DNA of 8,325 bases from JBFKOL01 sp041628815 (lineage in GTDB: Bacteria > Bacteroidota > Bacteroidia > Chitinophagales > Saprospiraceae): assembly GCA_041628815.1 (NCBI GenBank), contig JBFKOL010000182.1, positions 1 through 8,325 of the forward strand, given 5' to 3'. The notes under the pieces are model-generated. The model made no database searches. It saw only the letters and a list, made by a program, of their open reading frames with translations, and was not told where the DNA came from. This document shows positions 1-6,960 of the stretch, piece after piece. The translations under genes and the position numbers were made by a program. The stretch's first letter is position 1; each line of letters starts with the position of its first letter.

Positions 1-294
1 ATGACCCCGGAAGCTCCTGCGGCAGTAGAAAAGTCCAATGGAGCCTATATGGCACCATGGCTGGAGACAGACGAATGCACTTCCTGCGATGAATGTATCA
101 AATTGAATCCGAACATCTTTAAATACAACAATGACGGTAAAGCCTACATACACAATCCCGATGGAGGGCCCTATGAAGACCTGGTCAAAGCAGCCGAAAA
201 ATGCACGGCGAGGGTCATTCATCCAGGGTTGCCGGCAGAGAGGACTTCAAAAGATGTCGATAAGTGGATAAAGAGAGGAGAGAAATACAATTGA
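1..294 (+). CDS. Ferredoxin domain, single [4Fe-4S], probably C-terminus of a larger redox protein (5' partial)
   Basis: The 97 visible residues carry a monocluster ferredoxin: C26-x2-C29-x2-C32 within ECTSCDEC, and a fourth ligand at C68 in EKCTARVIHPG. The usual proline after the last cysteine is threonine. Such domains hold one [4Fe-4S] cluster and act as a one-electron carrier in the cytoplasm. The first 20 residues read like a linker (Ala/Pro/Glu-rich, then APWLETDEC). I therefore think the gene continues upstream of the window and this is the C-terminal domain of a bigger enzyme, perhaps a 2-oxoacid:ferredoxin oxidoreductase-like protein. The parent is a guess. A free ferredoxin starting at base 1 is the alternative. 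It ends 21 nt before rnfC with no visible promoter or terminator between, so co-transcription with the Rnf operon is likely and would fit a role as electron donor or supplier of reduced ferredoxin. Confidence 0.7.
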   Translation: MTPEAPAAVEKSNGAYMAPWLETDECTSCDECIKLNPNIFKYNNDGKAYIHNPDGGPYEDLVKAAEKCTARVIHPGLPAERTSKDVDKWIKRGEKYN

Positions 295-315
295 TGAGAC
301 CAGCTATCCGGAAGC

Positions 316-1686
316 ATGACTTGGAAGAAAGGAGCATCGATATCAGGTAATAAAACGTTCAGGCACGGAGTTCATCCACCGGAGAATAAGGAGCAGACGA
401 ATAAGCTTTCCATCCGTCAATTTCCCTTTTCTCCTACTATCGTTCTCCCTGTAATTCAACACATCGGACAACCCCCGGAACTCATTGTCCGTGAAGGGCA
501 GGAAGTTCAGAGAGGTGAATTGTTGGCGCGATCTAATGGATATATGTCTGTTCCTCTGCACGCACCGGTGGCTGGACGCATCAGGAAAATTGCCAACGTG
601 CCTTCAGTGACCGGAAAAATGATGCCAGGCATTTATTTGGAGGCATTTCCGTATTCCGGACAGGAAGTCATCGAAGGTGTACCCATAAACCATGAAAATG
701 CTTCACCAGATGAAATCCTTAAAGGCATTCAGGAGGCAGGGATTGTGGGATTGGGCGGTGCAGCTTTCCCTACCCATGTCAAACTCAAAGTGCCTGAAGG
801 TAAAAGATGCGACGAACTCATTATAAACGGTGTCGAATGCGAACCTTTCTTGACGACCGATCACAGGGTCATGCTCGAACAAGATGATGACATTTTTATG
901 GGCATAAGGTACCTTTTAAAAGCGACAGGAGCTGGCAAAGTCATCATTGGCATTGAAGCCAACAAACAAGATGCGGCAGATCACCTGGGCAGTCGCATAC
1001 CCGACGACCTGCCTGTGACCGTCGAAGTTCTGCCGGTCAAATATCCGCAGGGAGCAGAAAAAATGTTGATCACAGCCCTCCTGGGGCGTGAAGTTCCTTC
1101 TGGAGGACTCCCCATAGATGTGAACGCTTTGGTAGTGAATGTAGCGACAACAGCCGAAATTGGTCGCCTGTTACCTCATGGCAGGGGAATACAAGAACGC
1201 GTAATCACCGTCACGGGTCCGGCCATATCTAGAAAAGGGAATTACCTGGTACCCATCGGCACGCCTCTCCGTTTTGTTTTGGACCAAGTGGGTGTCGCAG
1301 AAGACCTGAGCGAAGTCTATATGGGAGGTCCCATGATGGGTGTTGCCATTTCTAACCTTGATATTTCCATTGTAAAGGGCACCAGCGGCATCGTGGCTTT
1401 TACTACAAGAGAAATCCCAAGTACACGGAAGATTTATCCATGTATCAAATGCGGAGCATGTGTGGACGCTTGTCCCATTTCGCTCAACCCGTCAAAGCTC
1501 GGCATACTGGCCAAACATGAAGCATACGATATCATGACCGACCAGTTTCATCTGATGGACTGCTTTGAGTGCGGATCCTGTTCCTATGTCTGTCCGTCTA
1601 ACATACCCTTGGTACAGTATTTCAGAATGTCAAAATCTATCGTAAGAAAGAGAAAGGCAAGTCAAAAAACCACGGCCAATGCTTAG
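316..1686 (+). CDS. rnfC: RnfC, NADH-binding iron-sulfur subunit of the Rnf complex
   Basis: RnfC is the peripheral cytoplasmic subunit where NAD+ is reduced (or NADH oxidised). The 456 residues show the family layout. The N-terminal signature KTFRHGVHPPENKEQT lies at 13-28. A barrel-sandwich-like segment follows at about 40-115 (PLHAPVAGRIRKI). The complex I 51-kDa-like nucleotide/FMN fold starts with GLGGAAFPTHVKL (145-157) and NGVECEP (171-177). Two [4Fe-4S] motifs sit near the C-terminus, with Cys 376/379/382/386 and 416/419/422/426, each ending in CP. The length suits the shorter RnfC forms without the long Ala/Lys-rich C-terminal extension of some proteobacteria. The ATG at 316 places the signature close to the N-terminus as usual. 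The ribosome binding site is weak. Its last 8 nt overlap the start of rnfD, which implies translational coupling. Confidence 0.96.
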   Translation: MTWKKGASISGNKTFRHGVHPPENKEQTNKLSIRQFPFSPTIVLPVIQHIGQPPELIVREGQEVQRGELLARSNGYMSVPLHAPVAGRIRKIANVPSVTGKMMPGIYLEAFPYSGQEVIEGVPINHENASPDEILKGIQEAGIVGLGGAAFPTHVKLKVPEGKRCDELIINGVECEPFLTTDHRVMLEQDDDIFMGIRYLLKATGAGKVIIGIEANKQDAADHLGSRIPDDLPVTVEVLPVKYPQGAEKMLITALLGREVPSGGLPIDVNALVVNVATTAEIGRLLPHGRGIQERVITVTGPAISRKGNYLVPIGTPLRFVLDQVGVAEDLSEVYMGGPMMGVAISNLDISIVKGTSGIVAFTTREIPSTRKIYPCIKCGACVDACPISLNPSKLGILAKHEAYDIMTDQFHLMDCFECGSCSYVCPSNIPLVQYFRMSKSIVRKRKASQKTTANA

Positions 1687-2695
1687 CAAGACGTTACATA
1701 TCAGCACTTCACCGCATATTTCCGAAAGTCGCAGTACGGATGAGATCATGCAAAACGTGGTTTGGGCTTTGATGCCGGCATCGATTTTTGCCGTACTTTC
1801 TTTTGGTCTCAGTGCTCTTACCGTGATGGTGACGGCCGTTTTAGCCTGTGTGCTCACAGAGCATCTTTTGTGTCGATGGACGAATCAAGAATCCACTGCC
1901 TCTGATTGGTCCGCTGTCATCACCGGACTCTTGCTCGGCATGACATTGCCACCATCATTCCCTGCCTGGATGACATTTTGTGGCGGTGTCCTTGCCATTG
2001 CATTGGGCAAGTTCATTTTTGGTGGCCTGGGGTACAATGTTTTCAATCCTGCTCTGGTTGGGCGCGCTGTATTGCAGGCGGCATTTCCCGTAGCTATCAC
2101 AACATGGCATCCTGCGTTTGCTGAAGGACGGTTCAGCGATTTTCTTTCATCGACTTTTACGCTTCCGTTTTTAGAGCCGCAATACGACGCAATTACCGGA
2201 GCAACGCCGCTGGCAGCTTTGAAATTTGATGGGATAAGCACCTCCAATTCCGATATGGCTATGGGACTTATCAGCGGTTCAACTGGCGAAACATGTGCTG
2301 TACTTATCCTTGCCGGGGGGCTTTACCTGGTAGCTCGCAATATGATGAACTGGCGAATACCGGCTTCCATACTGGTGTCCGTATTTGTTTTCAGCGGAAT
2401 ATTATTTCTGATAGATCCCGGCACCTATCCATCCCCGGTATTTATGCTTTTCTCGGGAGGTCTTATGCTGGGAGCGGTCTTTATGGCCAGCGATATGGTG
2501 GCGTCACCAATTACCTCCATGGGTGTTGTGATCTATGGTACATTGATAGGATTGATCGTAGTGGTCATAAGGATATGGGGTGGTTTGCCGGAAGGCGTAA
2601 TGTACGCCATTCTTCTCGGCAATGCGATATCACCTCACATTGACAGGTTGATACAACCCAGAGTTTATGGAACCGCAAAACCGGCGACCTCATGA
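1679..2695 (+). CDS. rnfD: RnfD, membrane subunit with covalent FMN
   Basis: RnfD is an integral membrane subunit homologous to NqrB of Na+-NQR. It carries a covalently bound FMN and is part of the ion-translocating core. The 338 residues are strongly hydrophobic, with about eight to ten predicted membrane segments. Family motifs include GYNVFNPALVGRA (118-130) and the flavinylation site TGATPLA at 173-179. Thr176 is the expected phosphoester-FMN attachment residue, by homology with NqrB and RnfD. Attachment needs the flavin transferase ApbE, which is not in this window. The MASDMVASPITSMG stretch near the C-terminus is also typical of the NqrB/RnfD family. The start at 1679 overlaps rnfC by 8 nt and the stop overlaps the start of rnfG by 4 nt (ATGA), so expression is coupled on both sides. 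Confidence 0.95.
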   Translation: MLSKTLHISTSPHISESRSTDEIMQNVVWALMPASIFAVLSFGLSALTVMVTAVLACVLTEHLLCRWTNQESTASDWSAVITGLLLGMTLPPSFPAWMTFCGGVLAIALGKFIFGGLGYNVFNPALVGRAVLQAAFPVAITTWHPAFAEGRFSDFLSSTFTLPFLEPQYDAITGATPLAALKFDGISTSNSDMAMGLISGSTGETCAVLILAGGLYLVARNMMNWRIPASILVSVFVFSGILFLIDPGTYPSPVFMLFSGGLMLGAVFMASDMVASPITSMGVVIYGTLIGLIVVVIRIWGGLPEGVMYAILLGNAISPHIDRLIQPRVYGTAKPATS

Positions 2696-3387
2696 GCAAC
2701 CAAGAAAACATAGTTAAATCATCCAGTGGCAGTGCCATAATGATGCGAGCAATGGTCGGAATTGGCGTCATGTGTGCTTTGCTTATCGTCTCGACATTTG
2801 AAATCACCTTTCCGATCATCGCAAAGAACAAGGCGGAAGCGTTGGAGAAAGCTATTTTCAGGGTGCTACCCGGAATGGCAGAGAAAAAAACCTTCGTTAT
2901 TGGCGAACAGAACATCATCTCGGAGTTTGATGAGGCACCTACTGACGCTCAAATAATATATGCAGGATACAACGAGCGTGGAGAATTGGTGGGGATGGTT
3001 ATAGAAGCCAGTGGCCAGGGATTCGCGGATGTTTTACGCATTCTATATGGTTATGATCCTGCCAAGGAAGCGGTGGTTGGTTTCTATGTACTAGAAAGTA
3101 AAGAAACACCTGGACTGGGTGATAAAATCGAAAAAGATCCGGCCTTTCTGGCCAACTTCGAAGCGCTGGATGTATCCCTCAACGAAGAAAAGTCGGCATT
3201 GCGCAATGCCGTAGTGCCTGTTAAGAAGGGCAGAAAAGTCAATGCCTGGGAAGTGGATGGAATCACGGGAGCCACCATTTCTTCAAGGGCCATTGGTAAA
3301 ATCATTGGAGAAAGCACCTCCACAATCGTGCCATTGATTTATAAACACAAGACCCTATTTCACCAGGGTGGATTAGAAGGTGATTAA
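2692..3387 (+). CDS. rnfG: RnfG, single-span subunit with covalent FMN
   Basis: RnfG is the homologue of NqrC. It is held by one N-terminal membrane helix and has an extracytoplasmic FMN-binding domain that passes electrons to or from RnfD. In this 231-residue protein, the hydrophobic helix lies at about 17-40. The FMN_bind domain includes ESKETPGLGDKI (135-146) and the flavinylation motif DGITGATIS (189-197), with Thr195 as the expected FMN attachment site (family knowledge). Lys/Glu-rich stretches fit an exposed domain. Translation is coupled to rnfD through the ATGA overlap, and rnfE follows after 8 nt. Length and motif position are normal for the family, and nothing suggests damage. Confidence 0.95.
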   Translation: MSNQENIVKSSSGSAIMMRAMVGIGVMCALLIVSTFEITFPIIAKNKAEALEKAIFRVLPGMAEKKTFVIGEQNIISEFDEAPTDAQIIYAGYNERGELVGMVIEASGQGFADVLRILYGYDPAKEAVVGFYVLESKETPGLGDKIEKDPAFLANFEALDVSLNEEKSALRNAVVPVKKGRKVNAWEVDGITGATISSRAIGKIIGESTSTIVPLIYKHKTLFHQGGLEGD

Positions 3388-3395
3388 GGCAAACC

Positions 3396-4040
3396 ATGAA
3401 TGAAGTGAAGCGTACAAACACATTGGAATATCAAGCTCAAGCGCCGGCAACTGATGAGTTCATTAAAGGCTTGTGGAAGGACAATCCCGTATTTGTTCAG
3501 GTACTGGGTATGTGCCCTGTCCTTGCCGTCTCAAACACCGCCATCAATGCGCTGGCTATGGGGCTCGCCACGGCCTTTGTACTCCTGATGTCGAATGTCC
3601 TGGTGTCTTTGCTGAGGGACTTTATTCCCAAGCAGGTCAGGATCGCATCTTACATTCTGATCATAGCAACCTTTGTGACCATCACGGATTATGTAATTCA
3701 AGCCATTAGTGTCGATCTCCACAAGAGCCTGGGTGCATTCATTTCTCTCATCGTGGTCAATTGTCTTATTCTGAGTCGCGCGGAAGCCTTTGCTTCAAAA
3801 AACACAGTCTACAGATCGGTAATGGACGCTATGGGAATGGGGGCCGGATTCACATTTGCTCTGTTTTGTCTTGGGGCAGTACGAGAAATCCTGGGAAATG
3901 GATCTCTGTTCGACATGGCGATATTTCCTGCCAGCTTTCAGGAATGGGTGGTAATGGTTCTACCAGCAGGAGGGTTTTTTACGCTTGCAGTATGGCTGCT
4001 CCTTTTTAATGCAATGAAAGAACGAAAAGAAAAATTATGA
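3396..4040 (+). CDS. rnfE: RnfE, membrane subunit (NqrD-like)
   Basis: RnfE is an integral membrane subunit with about six helices. It pairs with RnfA in an inverted-topology arrangement, and the pair holds an iron-sulfur centre in the middle of the membrane. The 214 residues include NPVFVQVLGMCPVLAVS (30-46) and LIVVNCLILSRAEAFA (118-133). C40 and C123 are the two conserved cysteines that correspond to metal-centre ligands of NqrD/RnfE (family knowledge). The hydrophilic N-terminus of about 20 residues before the first motif is typical of E subunits compared with A. The 3' end overlaps rnfA by 4 nt. The start is preceded by AAGG about 7 nt upstream, one of the better ribosome binding sites in the window. 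Confidence 0.95.
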   Translation: MNEVKRTNTLEYQAQAPATDEFIKGLWKDNPVFVQVLGMCPVLAVSNTAINALAMGLATAFVLLMSNVLVSLLRDFIPKQVRIASYILIIATFVTITDYVIQAISVDLHKSLGAFISLIVVNCLILSRAEAFASKNTVYRSVMDAMGMGAGFTFALFCLGAVREILGNGSLFDMAIFPASFQEWVVMVLPAGGFFTLAVWLLLFNAMKERKEKL

Positions 4041-4621
4041 ACGACGAATCTCTTTGGTACATATTTATCAATGCGAGCCTTGTCAATAACTTTGTGTTGG
4101 CATACTTCCTGGGAATCTGTCCGTTCCTGGGTGTATCGGCCAAGCTGGATACAGCCACCAAAATGGGAGGAGCCGTCATGTTTGTCATGTTGATCAGCTC
4201 GGTATGCGCTTATGGTATCCATGCGTTGTTGGTAGCCGTTGATGCCGTCTTCCTACAGCTAATCAGTTACATCGTGGTGATAGCTTCCACCGTGCAACTG
4301 GTGGAAATGTTCATTAAAAAAATGAGCCCTGCGCTGTTCCGTTCATTGGGGATATTCTTGCCACTGATCACGACCAATTGTGCCATATTGGGATTGGCCC
4401 TTTTCCAGACAAATAAAGGGTATGGATTCATACAGTGTCTCATATATGCATTAGGTGCGGGGGCAGGCTTTATGCTGGCACTGGTTTTGATAGCTGGTTT
4501 GCGCGAACAGCTGAACTTCGCCGACGTACCAAATGTGGCCAAAGGCACCGCTATTACCTTACTAATTGCCGGCATATTGTCACTCACTTTTATGGGATTT
4601 GCAGGGCTTGGCACTCAATAG
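4037..4621 (+). CDS. rnfA: RnfA, membrane subunit (NqrE-like)
   Basis: RnfA is the partner of RnfE in the membrane core. It is homologous to NqrE, with about six helices. The 194-residue length is exactly in the family range. Conserved motifs are NNFVLAYFLGICPFLGVS (17-34) and FLPLITTNCAILG (107-119). C28 and C115 are the two expected iron-sulfur centre ligands supplied by this subunit. It starts inside the rnfE stop (ATGA). An A-rich stretch precedes the ATG instead of a clear Shine-Dalgarno, a common pattern in Bacteroidota. A gap of 8 nt leads to a small Cys-rich membrane protein rather than directly to rnfB, which is the unusual part of the operon. Confidence 0.96.
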   Translation: MNDESLWYIFINASLVNNFVLAYFLGICPFLGVSAKLDTATKMGGAVMFVMLISSVCAYGIHALLVAVDAVFLQLISYIVVIASTVQLVEMFIKKMSPALFRSLGIFLPLITTNCAILGLALFQTNKGYGFIQCLIYALGAGAGFMLALVLIAGLREQLNFADVPNVAKGTAITLLIAGILSLTFMGFAGLGTQ

Positions 4622-4629
4622 AAGCGAAT

Positions 4630-4830
4630 ATGAATGCTTTGATAACAGGAATTGTTGGAATCGTCGGACTGGTCATCACTTGGGTAGCAGTCCAGCTACT
4701 TTGGAAAAAAGAATTTGTTGATTACCTGTCCGATGACGATGTACTGGCCGGGAGAAGCTCCTGCGGCAATTGTGGATGTACGACATCCTGCCAGCCAGGA
4801 AAGAATGCTATTTCAAAAGAATTAAATTAA
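4630..4830 (+). CDS. Small membrane protein with four-cysteine tail, possible NqrM-like iron-delivery factor
   Basis: This 66-residue protein has one hydrophobic helix at about 3-24, then a charged stretch (KKEFVDYLSDDD), then a compact cysteine cluster: C45, C48, C50 and C54 in SCGNCGCTTSC. The layout of one N-terminal anchor and four C-terminal cysteines matches two known kinds of small protein. One is NqrM (DUF539), needed to install the iron centre between NqrD and NqrE. The other is the Cys-rich membrane proteins linked to FeoB. It lies directly after rnfA, whose product with RnfE forms the equivalent metal site. I therefore infer a role in maturing that site, but the exact NqrM cysteine spacing is not reproduced and homology is unproven. 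It starts 8 nt after rnfA and ends 5 nt before the FNR-like gene, so it is within the operon. Confidence 0.75.
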   Translation: MNALITGIVGIVGLVITWVAVQLLWKKEFVDYLSDDDVLAGRSSCGNCGCTTSCQPGKNAISKELN

Positions 4831-4835
4831 GAATT

Positions 4836-5693
4836 ATGTCCTATCTATCCGATTATAATACAACAGACACCTTTCCAGCTAGTGTGGTAAGTACAAAACG
4901 ACTCACCCCTGAGGACACCGAAGAGGTTCGCGAGATCATTCTGCAAATTGAGCAATCCGGATTCGATTGTCAGGTTGATCAGAGCTTTGGCGTGCTGGTT
5001 AAGCGACAAGATGAATTTGGCAACCGCTTTCACCACAGGTTGTACAGCGTAGCTGATCTGCCTGTCCGCCAGAATGGAAAACAACAGATTACAATGCTCG
5101 TCAAACGATGCTCATACGTCGATGAGTTCAACGGTGAACTTTATCACGGTGTAGCGTCTCACTATCTCTGCAACAGGAAGAGAGGTGATAAAATTACCAT
5201 CACAGGACCGTTTGATTTACCTTTCGATGTACCGGAAGACAAGACAGCCAACCTGATACTTATCGGGATGGGTACAGGAATTGCCCCGTTTCGCGCATTT
5301 GTCAAACACATCTATCACAATGTGAAAGACTGGAAAGGAAAGATTAGGCTGTTCTATGGCGCAAGAAGCGGTCTTGAATTGCTATACCTGAACGACAAGG
5401 ATGGTGACCTGACCAATTACTATAACCGTGAAACATTCGAAGCATTTCATGCACTTAGCCCTAGGCCGCATTGGTCCGACCCAATAGCTCTTGATTCGGC
5501 TATTGAGGGCCGCGCAAACGAAATCATAGAAATGCTCTCCCAAACGAATACATACATCTATGTTGCTGGTTATGAAAAGATCAGCCAGATGTTACACAAG
5601 GCATTTTCCAATATTTTGGGCTCGAAAGAAAAATGGGAAACGAGAAAAGCGGAACTCGTGGCAGGTAAAAAATGGGCAGAGATTATCTATTGA
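4836..5693 (+). CDS. Plant-type ferredoxin-NADP+ reductase-like flavoprotein
   Basis: The 285 residues show the ferredoxin-NADP+ reductase fold: an FAD-binding barrel and then an NADP-binding domain. Visible motifs are RLYS (68-71, FAD phosphate/isoalloxazine), GVASHYLC (105-112, the GxxS loop), GP.DLPF (124-130), GMGTGIAPFRAF (144-155, nucleotide binding), LFYGAR (172-177), ALSPR (206-210, near the usual NADP 2'-phosphate site) and YVAGYEKI (242-249). The chain ends in Tyr285, like the plastid-type enzymes whose terminal Tyr stacks on FAD. The cysteine normally found in the Y.CG motif is alanine here. The family moves electrons between ferredoxin and NADP(H) in the cytoplasm. Its place inside an rnf operon suggests a link between the NADP(H), ferredoxin and NAD(H) pools; that is inference. 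I chose the ATG at 4836 because the upstream in-frame ATG at 4770 lies inside the previous gene. It ends 1 nt before rnfB. Confidence 0.88.
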   Translation: MSYLSDYNTTDTFPASVVSTKRLTPEDTEEVREIILQIEQSGFDCQVDQSFGVLVKRQDEFGNRFHHRLYSVADLPVRQNGKQQITMLVKRCSYVDEFNGELYHGVASHYLCNRKRGDKITITGPFDLPFDVPEDKTANLILIGMGTGIAPFRAFVKHIYHNVKDWKGKIRLFYGARSGLELLYLNDKDGDLTNYYNRETFEAFHALSPRPHWSDPIALDSAIEGRANEIIEMLSQTNTYIYVAGYEKISQMLHKAFSNILGSKEKWETRKAELVAGKKWAEIIY

Positions 5694-5694
5694 T

Positions 5695-6561
5695 ATGACC
5701 ATTGCCATCGCCATATTGGTTCTGGGTGGACTGACCGCCCTCTTGGCAGGGATGCTGGTCGTTGCCAATAAGAAATTGTACGTCTATGAAGACCCAAGGA
5801 TAGACGATGTAGAGGATATGCTACCGCATGCCAACTGCGGAGCATGTGGCTACCCCGGTTGCCGTCCTTTCGCTGAAGCTCTTGTTAAAGGAAGTGTCCT
5901 GCCGGGCAAATGCACGGTGAGTTCGGATGAGGGGCGAAAGCGCATTGCCGACTTCCTGGGAATTGATGTGGGTCTGGAGGAAAAATGGGTTGCCAGGCTC
6001 GCATGCGCCGGAGGCATCAATGTAGCGCGTAACCGGGCCACCTATGAGGGGCTGTCCACCTGTCGTGGAGCATCGCTCATTTCCGGAGGCGGGAAAGGAT
6101 GCTTCTGGGGATGTCTTGGGTTTGGAGATTGCGAGGCGGTATGTGACTTCGATGCCATCAAGATGAGCGAATATGGTCTGCCGGTAGTCAGTGAAAACCT
6201 CTGCACTGCATGTGGAGACTGTGTGGAAGTGTGCCCCAAAGACCTGTTCTCCCTGCATCCGGTCAGCCACCGGTTGTGGGTGGCCTGTAAAAATCTCGAA
6301 GCCGGAGACGGCGTGCTGGAAGAATGCCAGGTAGCATGTACTGCATGCGGGAAATGTGCCATGGATGCCCCGGGGGAATTGATCGCCATGGTACATAACC
6401 TTCCTGTTATCAACTATTCGGAAATGCATGACACACAAATCCCTATACAGAGATGCCCCACGGGCGCAATCGTTTGGCTCGAAAAGGACGGAACCGTAGT
6501 CAAAGGCCGCGAAAGCAAAAAAATCATCCGGAAGGGAGAAAGAAGTGTAGGATATAGTTAA
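5695..6561 (+). CDS. rnfB: RnfB, ferredoxin-oxidising polyferredoxin subunit
   Basis: RnfB is the cytoplasmic entry point for electrons from ferredoxin, anchored by an N-terminal helix (about 3-24). In these 288 residues, the Fe-S domain HANCGACGYPGC (46-56, with a further Cys at 73) gives one [4Fe-4S] cluster. Next come the RnfB-specific pattern C136-x3-C140-x5-C146-x3-C150 (CFWGCLGFGDCEAVC), a classical C170-x2-C173-x2-C176-x3-C180P cluster, and a third ferredoxin-like set C215/C218/C221 completed by C254P. Extra cysteines at 104, 123, 198 and 211 fit the long RnfB type found in anaerobes, not the short proteobacterial one. Placing rnfB last matches the clostridial order C-D-G-E-A-B apart from the two inserted genes. 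The ATG at 5695 follows the preceding TGA after 1 nt; the open frame extends upstream, but only the 5695 start puts the helix at the N-terminus. Confidence 0.95.
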   Translation: MTIAIAILVLGGLTALLAGMLVVANKKLYVYEDPRIDDVEDMLPHANCGACGYPGCRPFAEALVKGSVLPGKCTVSSDEGRKRIADFLGIDVGLEEKWVARLACAGGINVARNRATYEGLSTCRGASLISGGGKGCFWGCLGFGDCEAVCDFDAIKMSEYGLPVVSENLCTACGDCVEVCPKDLFSLHPVSHRLWVACKNLEAGDGVLEECQVACTACGKCAMDAPGELIAMVHNLPVINYSEMHDTQIPIQRCPTGAIVWLEKDGTVVKGRESKKIIRKGERSVGYS

Positions 6562-6578
6562 ATTCTGAAATCAGAATT
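6561..6578 (+). terminator. Hairpin at the end of rnfB, probable original operon terminator now split
   Basis: AATTCTGA-AA-TCAGAATT is a perfect inverted repeat with 8-bp arms, beginning at the last base of the rnfB stop codon. The sequence that now follows (ATTGTTG) is not a clean T-run. If the candidate mobile element at 6578-7170 is removed and one copy of its 9-bp duplication kept, the hairpin would be followed by GATGATTTTCTT, which looks more like an intrinsic terminator. The stem is AT-rich, so its strength is uncertain. Confidence 0.45.
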
Positions 6579-6614
6579 ATTGTTGTCCGGGGAATCGGCC
6601 AACATGATTCTAAT

Positions 6615-6638
6615 AATACTTTTGATCGCAAAAGTATT
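6615..6638. repeat. AT-rich inverted repeat
   Basis: AATACTTTT and AAAAGTATT form 9-bp perfect arms around GATCGC. It lies inside the candidate mobile element and could form a hairpin on either strand. No T-run follows, so a terminator role is not supported. Confidence 0.5.
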
Positions 6639-6643
6639 CAAAA

Positions 6644-6663
6644 CCTGCCTGCGGTCAGGCAGG
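6644..6663. repeat. GC-rich palindrome (REP-like)
   Basis: CCTGCCTG-CGGT-CAGGCAGG is a perfect hairpin with 8-bp arms and a 4-nt loop. GC-rich palindromes of this kind are common between genes in Bacteroidota, and I infer that this is a dispersed repeat. It lies inside the candidate mobile element. Confidence 0.6.
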
Positions 6664-6876
6664 CTCGTGCTGCTGAATATGGCGGGAATTGAGTACCGTT
6701 TCGGGCTCTAAAGTTCATGCTCTAATGGTTTCGGTATAGAAAAATACCTGCTTCTCCATCCTGCTTTTTGCAGGCGTGACCTCCGTAAGGCCTATATTTC
6801 TTACGAATACTTCGTCTGAAATTGGTAAATGCGAAGGAAAAGCCCCGCCTGCGCTTGTACAAGTGAATTATGGCAG

Positions 6877-6905
6877 CGGGCAGGCCTGCCCGTCCGCAGG
6901 CGGGC
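6877..6905. repeat. Compound GC-rich palindrome (REP-like)
   Basis: CGGGCAGGCCTGCCCG at 6877-6892 is a perfect 16-bp palindrome. Its right half can instead pair with the following bases: GCCTGC at 6884-6889 with GCAGGC at 6896-6901, or GCCCG at 6888-6892 with CGGGC at 6901-6905. It therefore has alternative folds. A further 10-bp palindrome, CTTGTACAAG, lies just upstream at 6854-6863. It resembles the palindrome at 6644-6663 in composition (CCTGCC/GGCAGG core). Confidence 0.55.
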
Positions 6906-6933
6906 GCAACGTGACTGAGCGCTAGTGAAGGAA

Positions 6934-6960
6934 TCCCGCCATTACGGCGGGAGTATTTTT
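6934..6960 (+). terminator. Intrinsic terminator candidate, + strand
   Basis: TCCCGCC-ATTAC-GGCGGGA (6934-6952) is a perfect 7-bp GC-rich stem with a 5-nt loop, followed by GTATTTTT. This is a good rho-independent terminator shape for transcripts coming from the rnf side. It lies 370 bp after rnfB and inside the candidate mobile element. It may now end rnf read-through, or it may belong to the element itself. The T-run is also the loop of a second small hairpin, GAGTA-TTTT-TACTC (6951-6964). Confidence 0.55.

Noticed and set aside
4435..4830. A longer version of the small Cys-rich protein starting at 4435
   Set aside because: The extra 65 residues would overlap rnfA out of frame. The ATG at 4630 puts the membrane helix at the N-terminus and matches the spacing used in the operon.
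5821..6438. A 205-residue - strand open frame antisense to rnfB
   Set aside because: It is a shadow of the rnfB codon pattern. The + strand has clear Fe-S motifs and the antisense product has none.
6740..6925. A 61-codon + strand open frame with a possible GTG start at 6776
   Set aside because: It has no ribosome binding site or family motif, and it overlaps the opposite-strand frame and the repeats. It is likely a by-product of repeat sequence.
6725..6958. A 78-codon open frame on the - strand within the intergenic region, with an arginine-rich middle part
   Set aside because: It has no ATG start, is interrupted by a TAG, and overlaps GC-rich palindromes. A remnant of a coding sequence is possible but cannot be supported.
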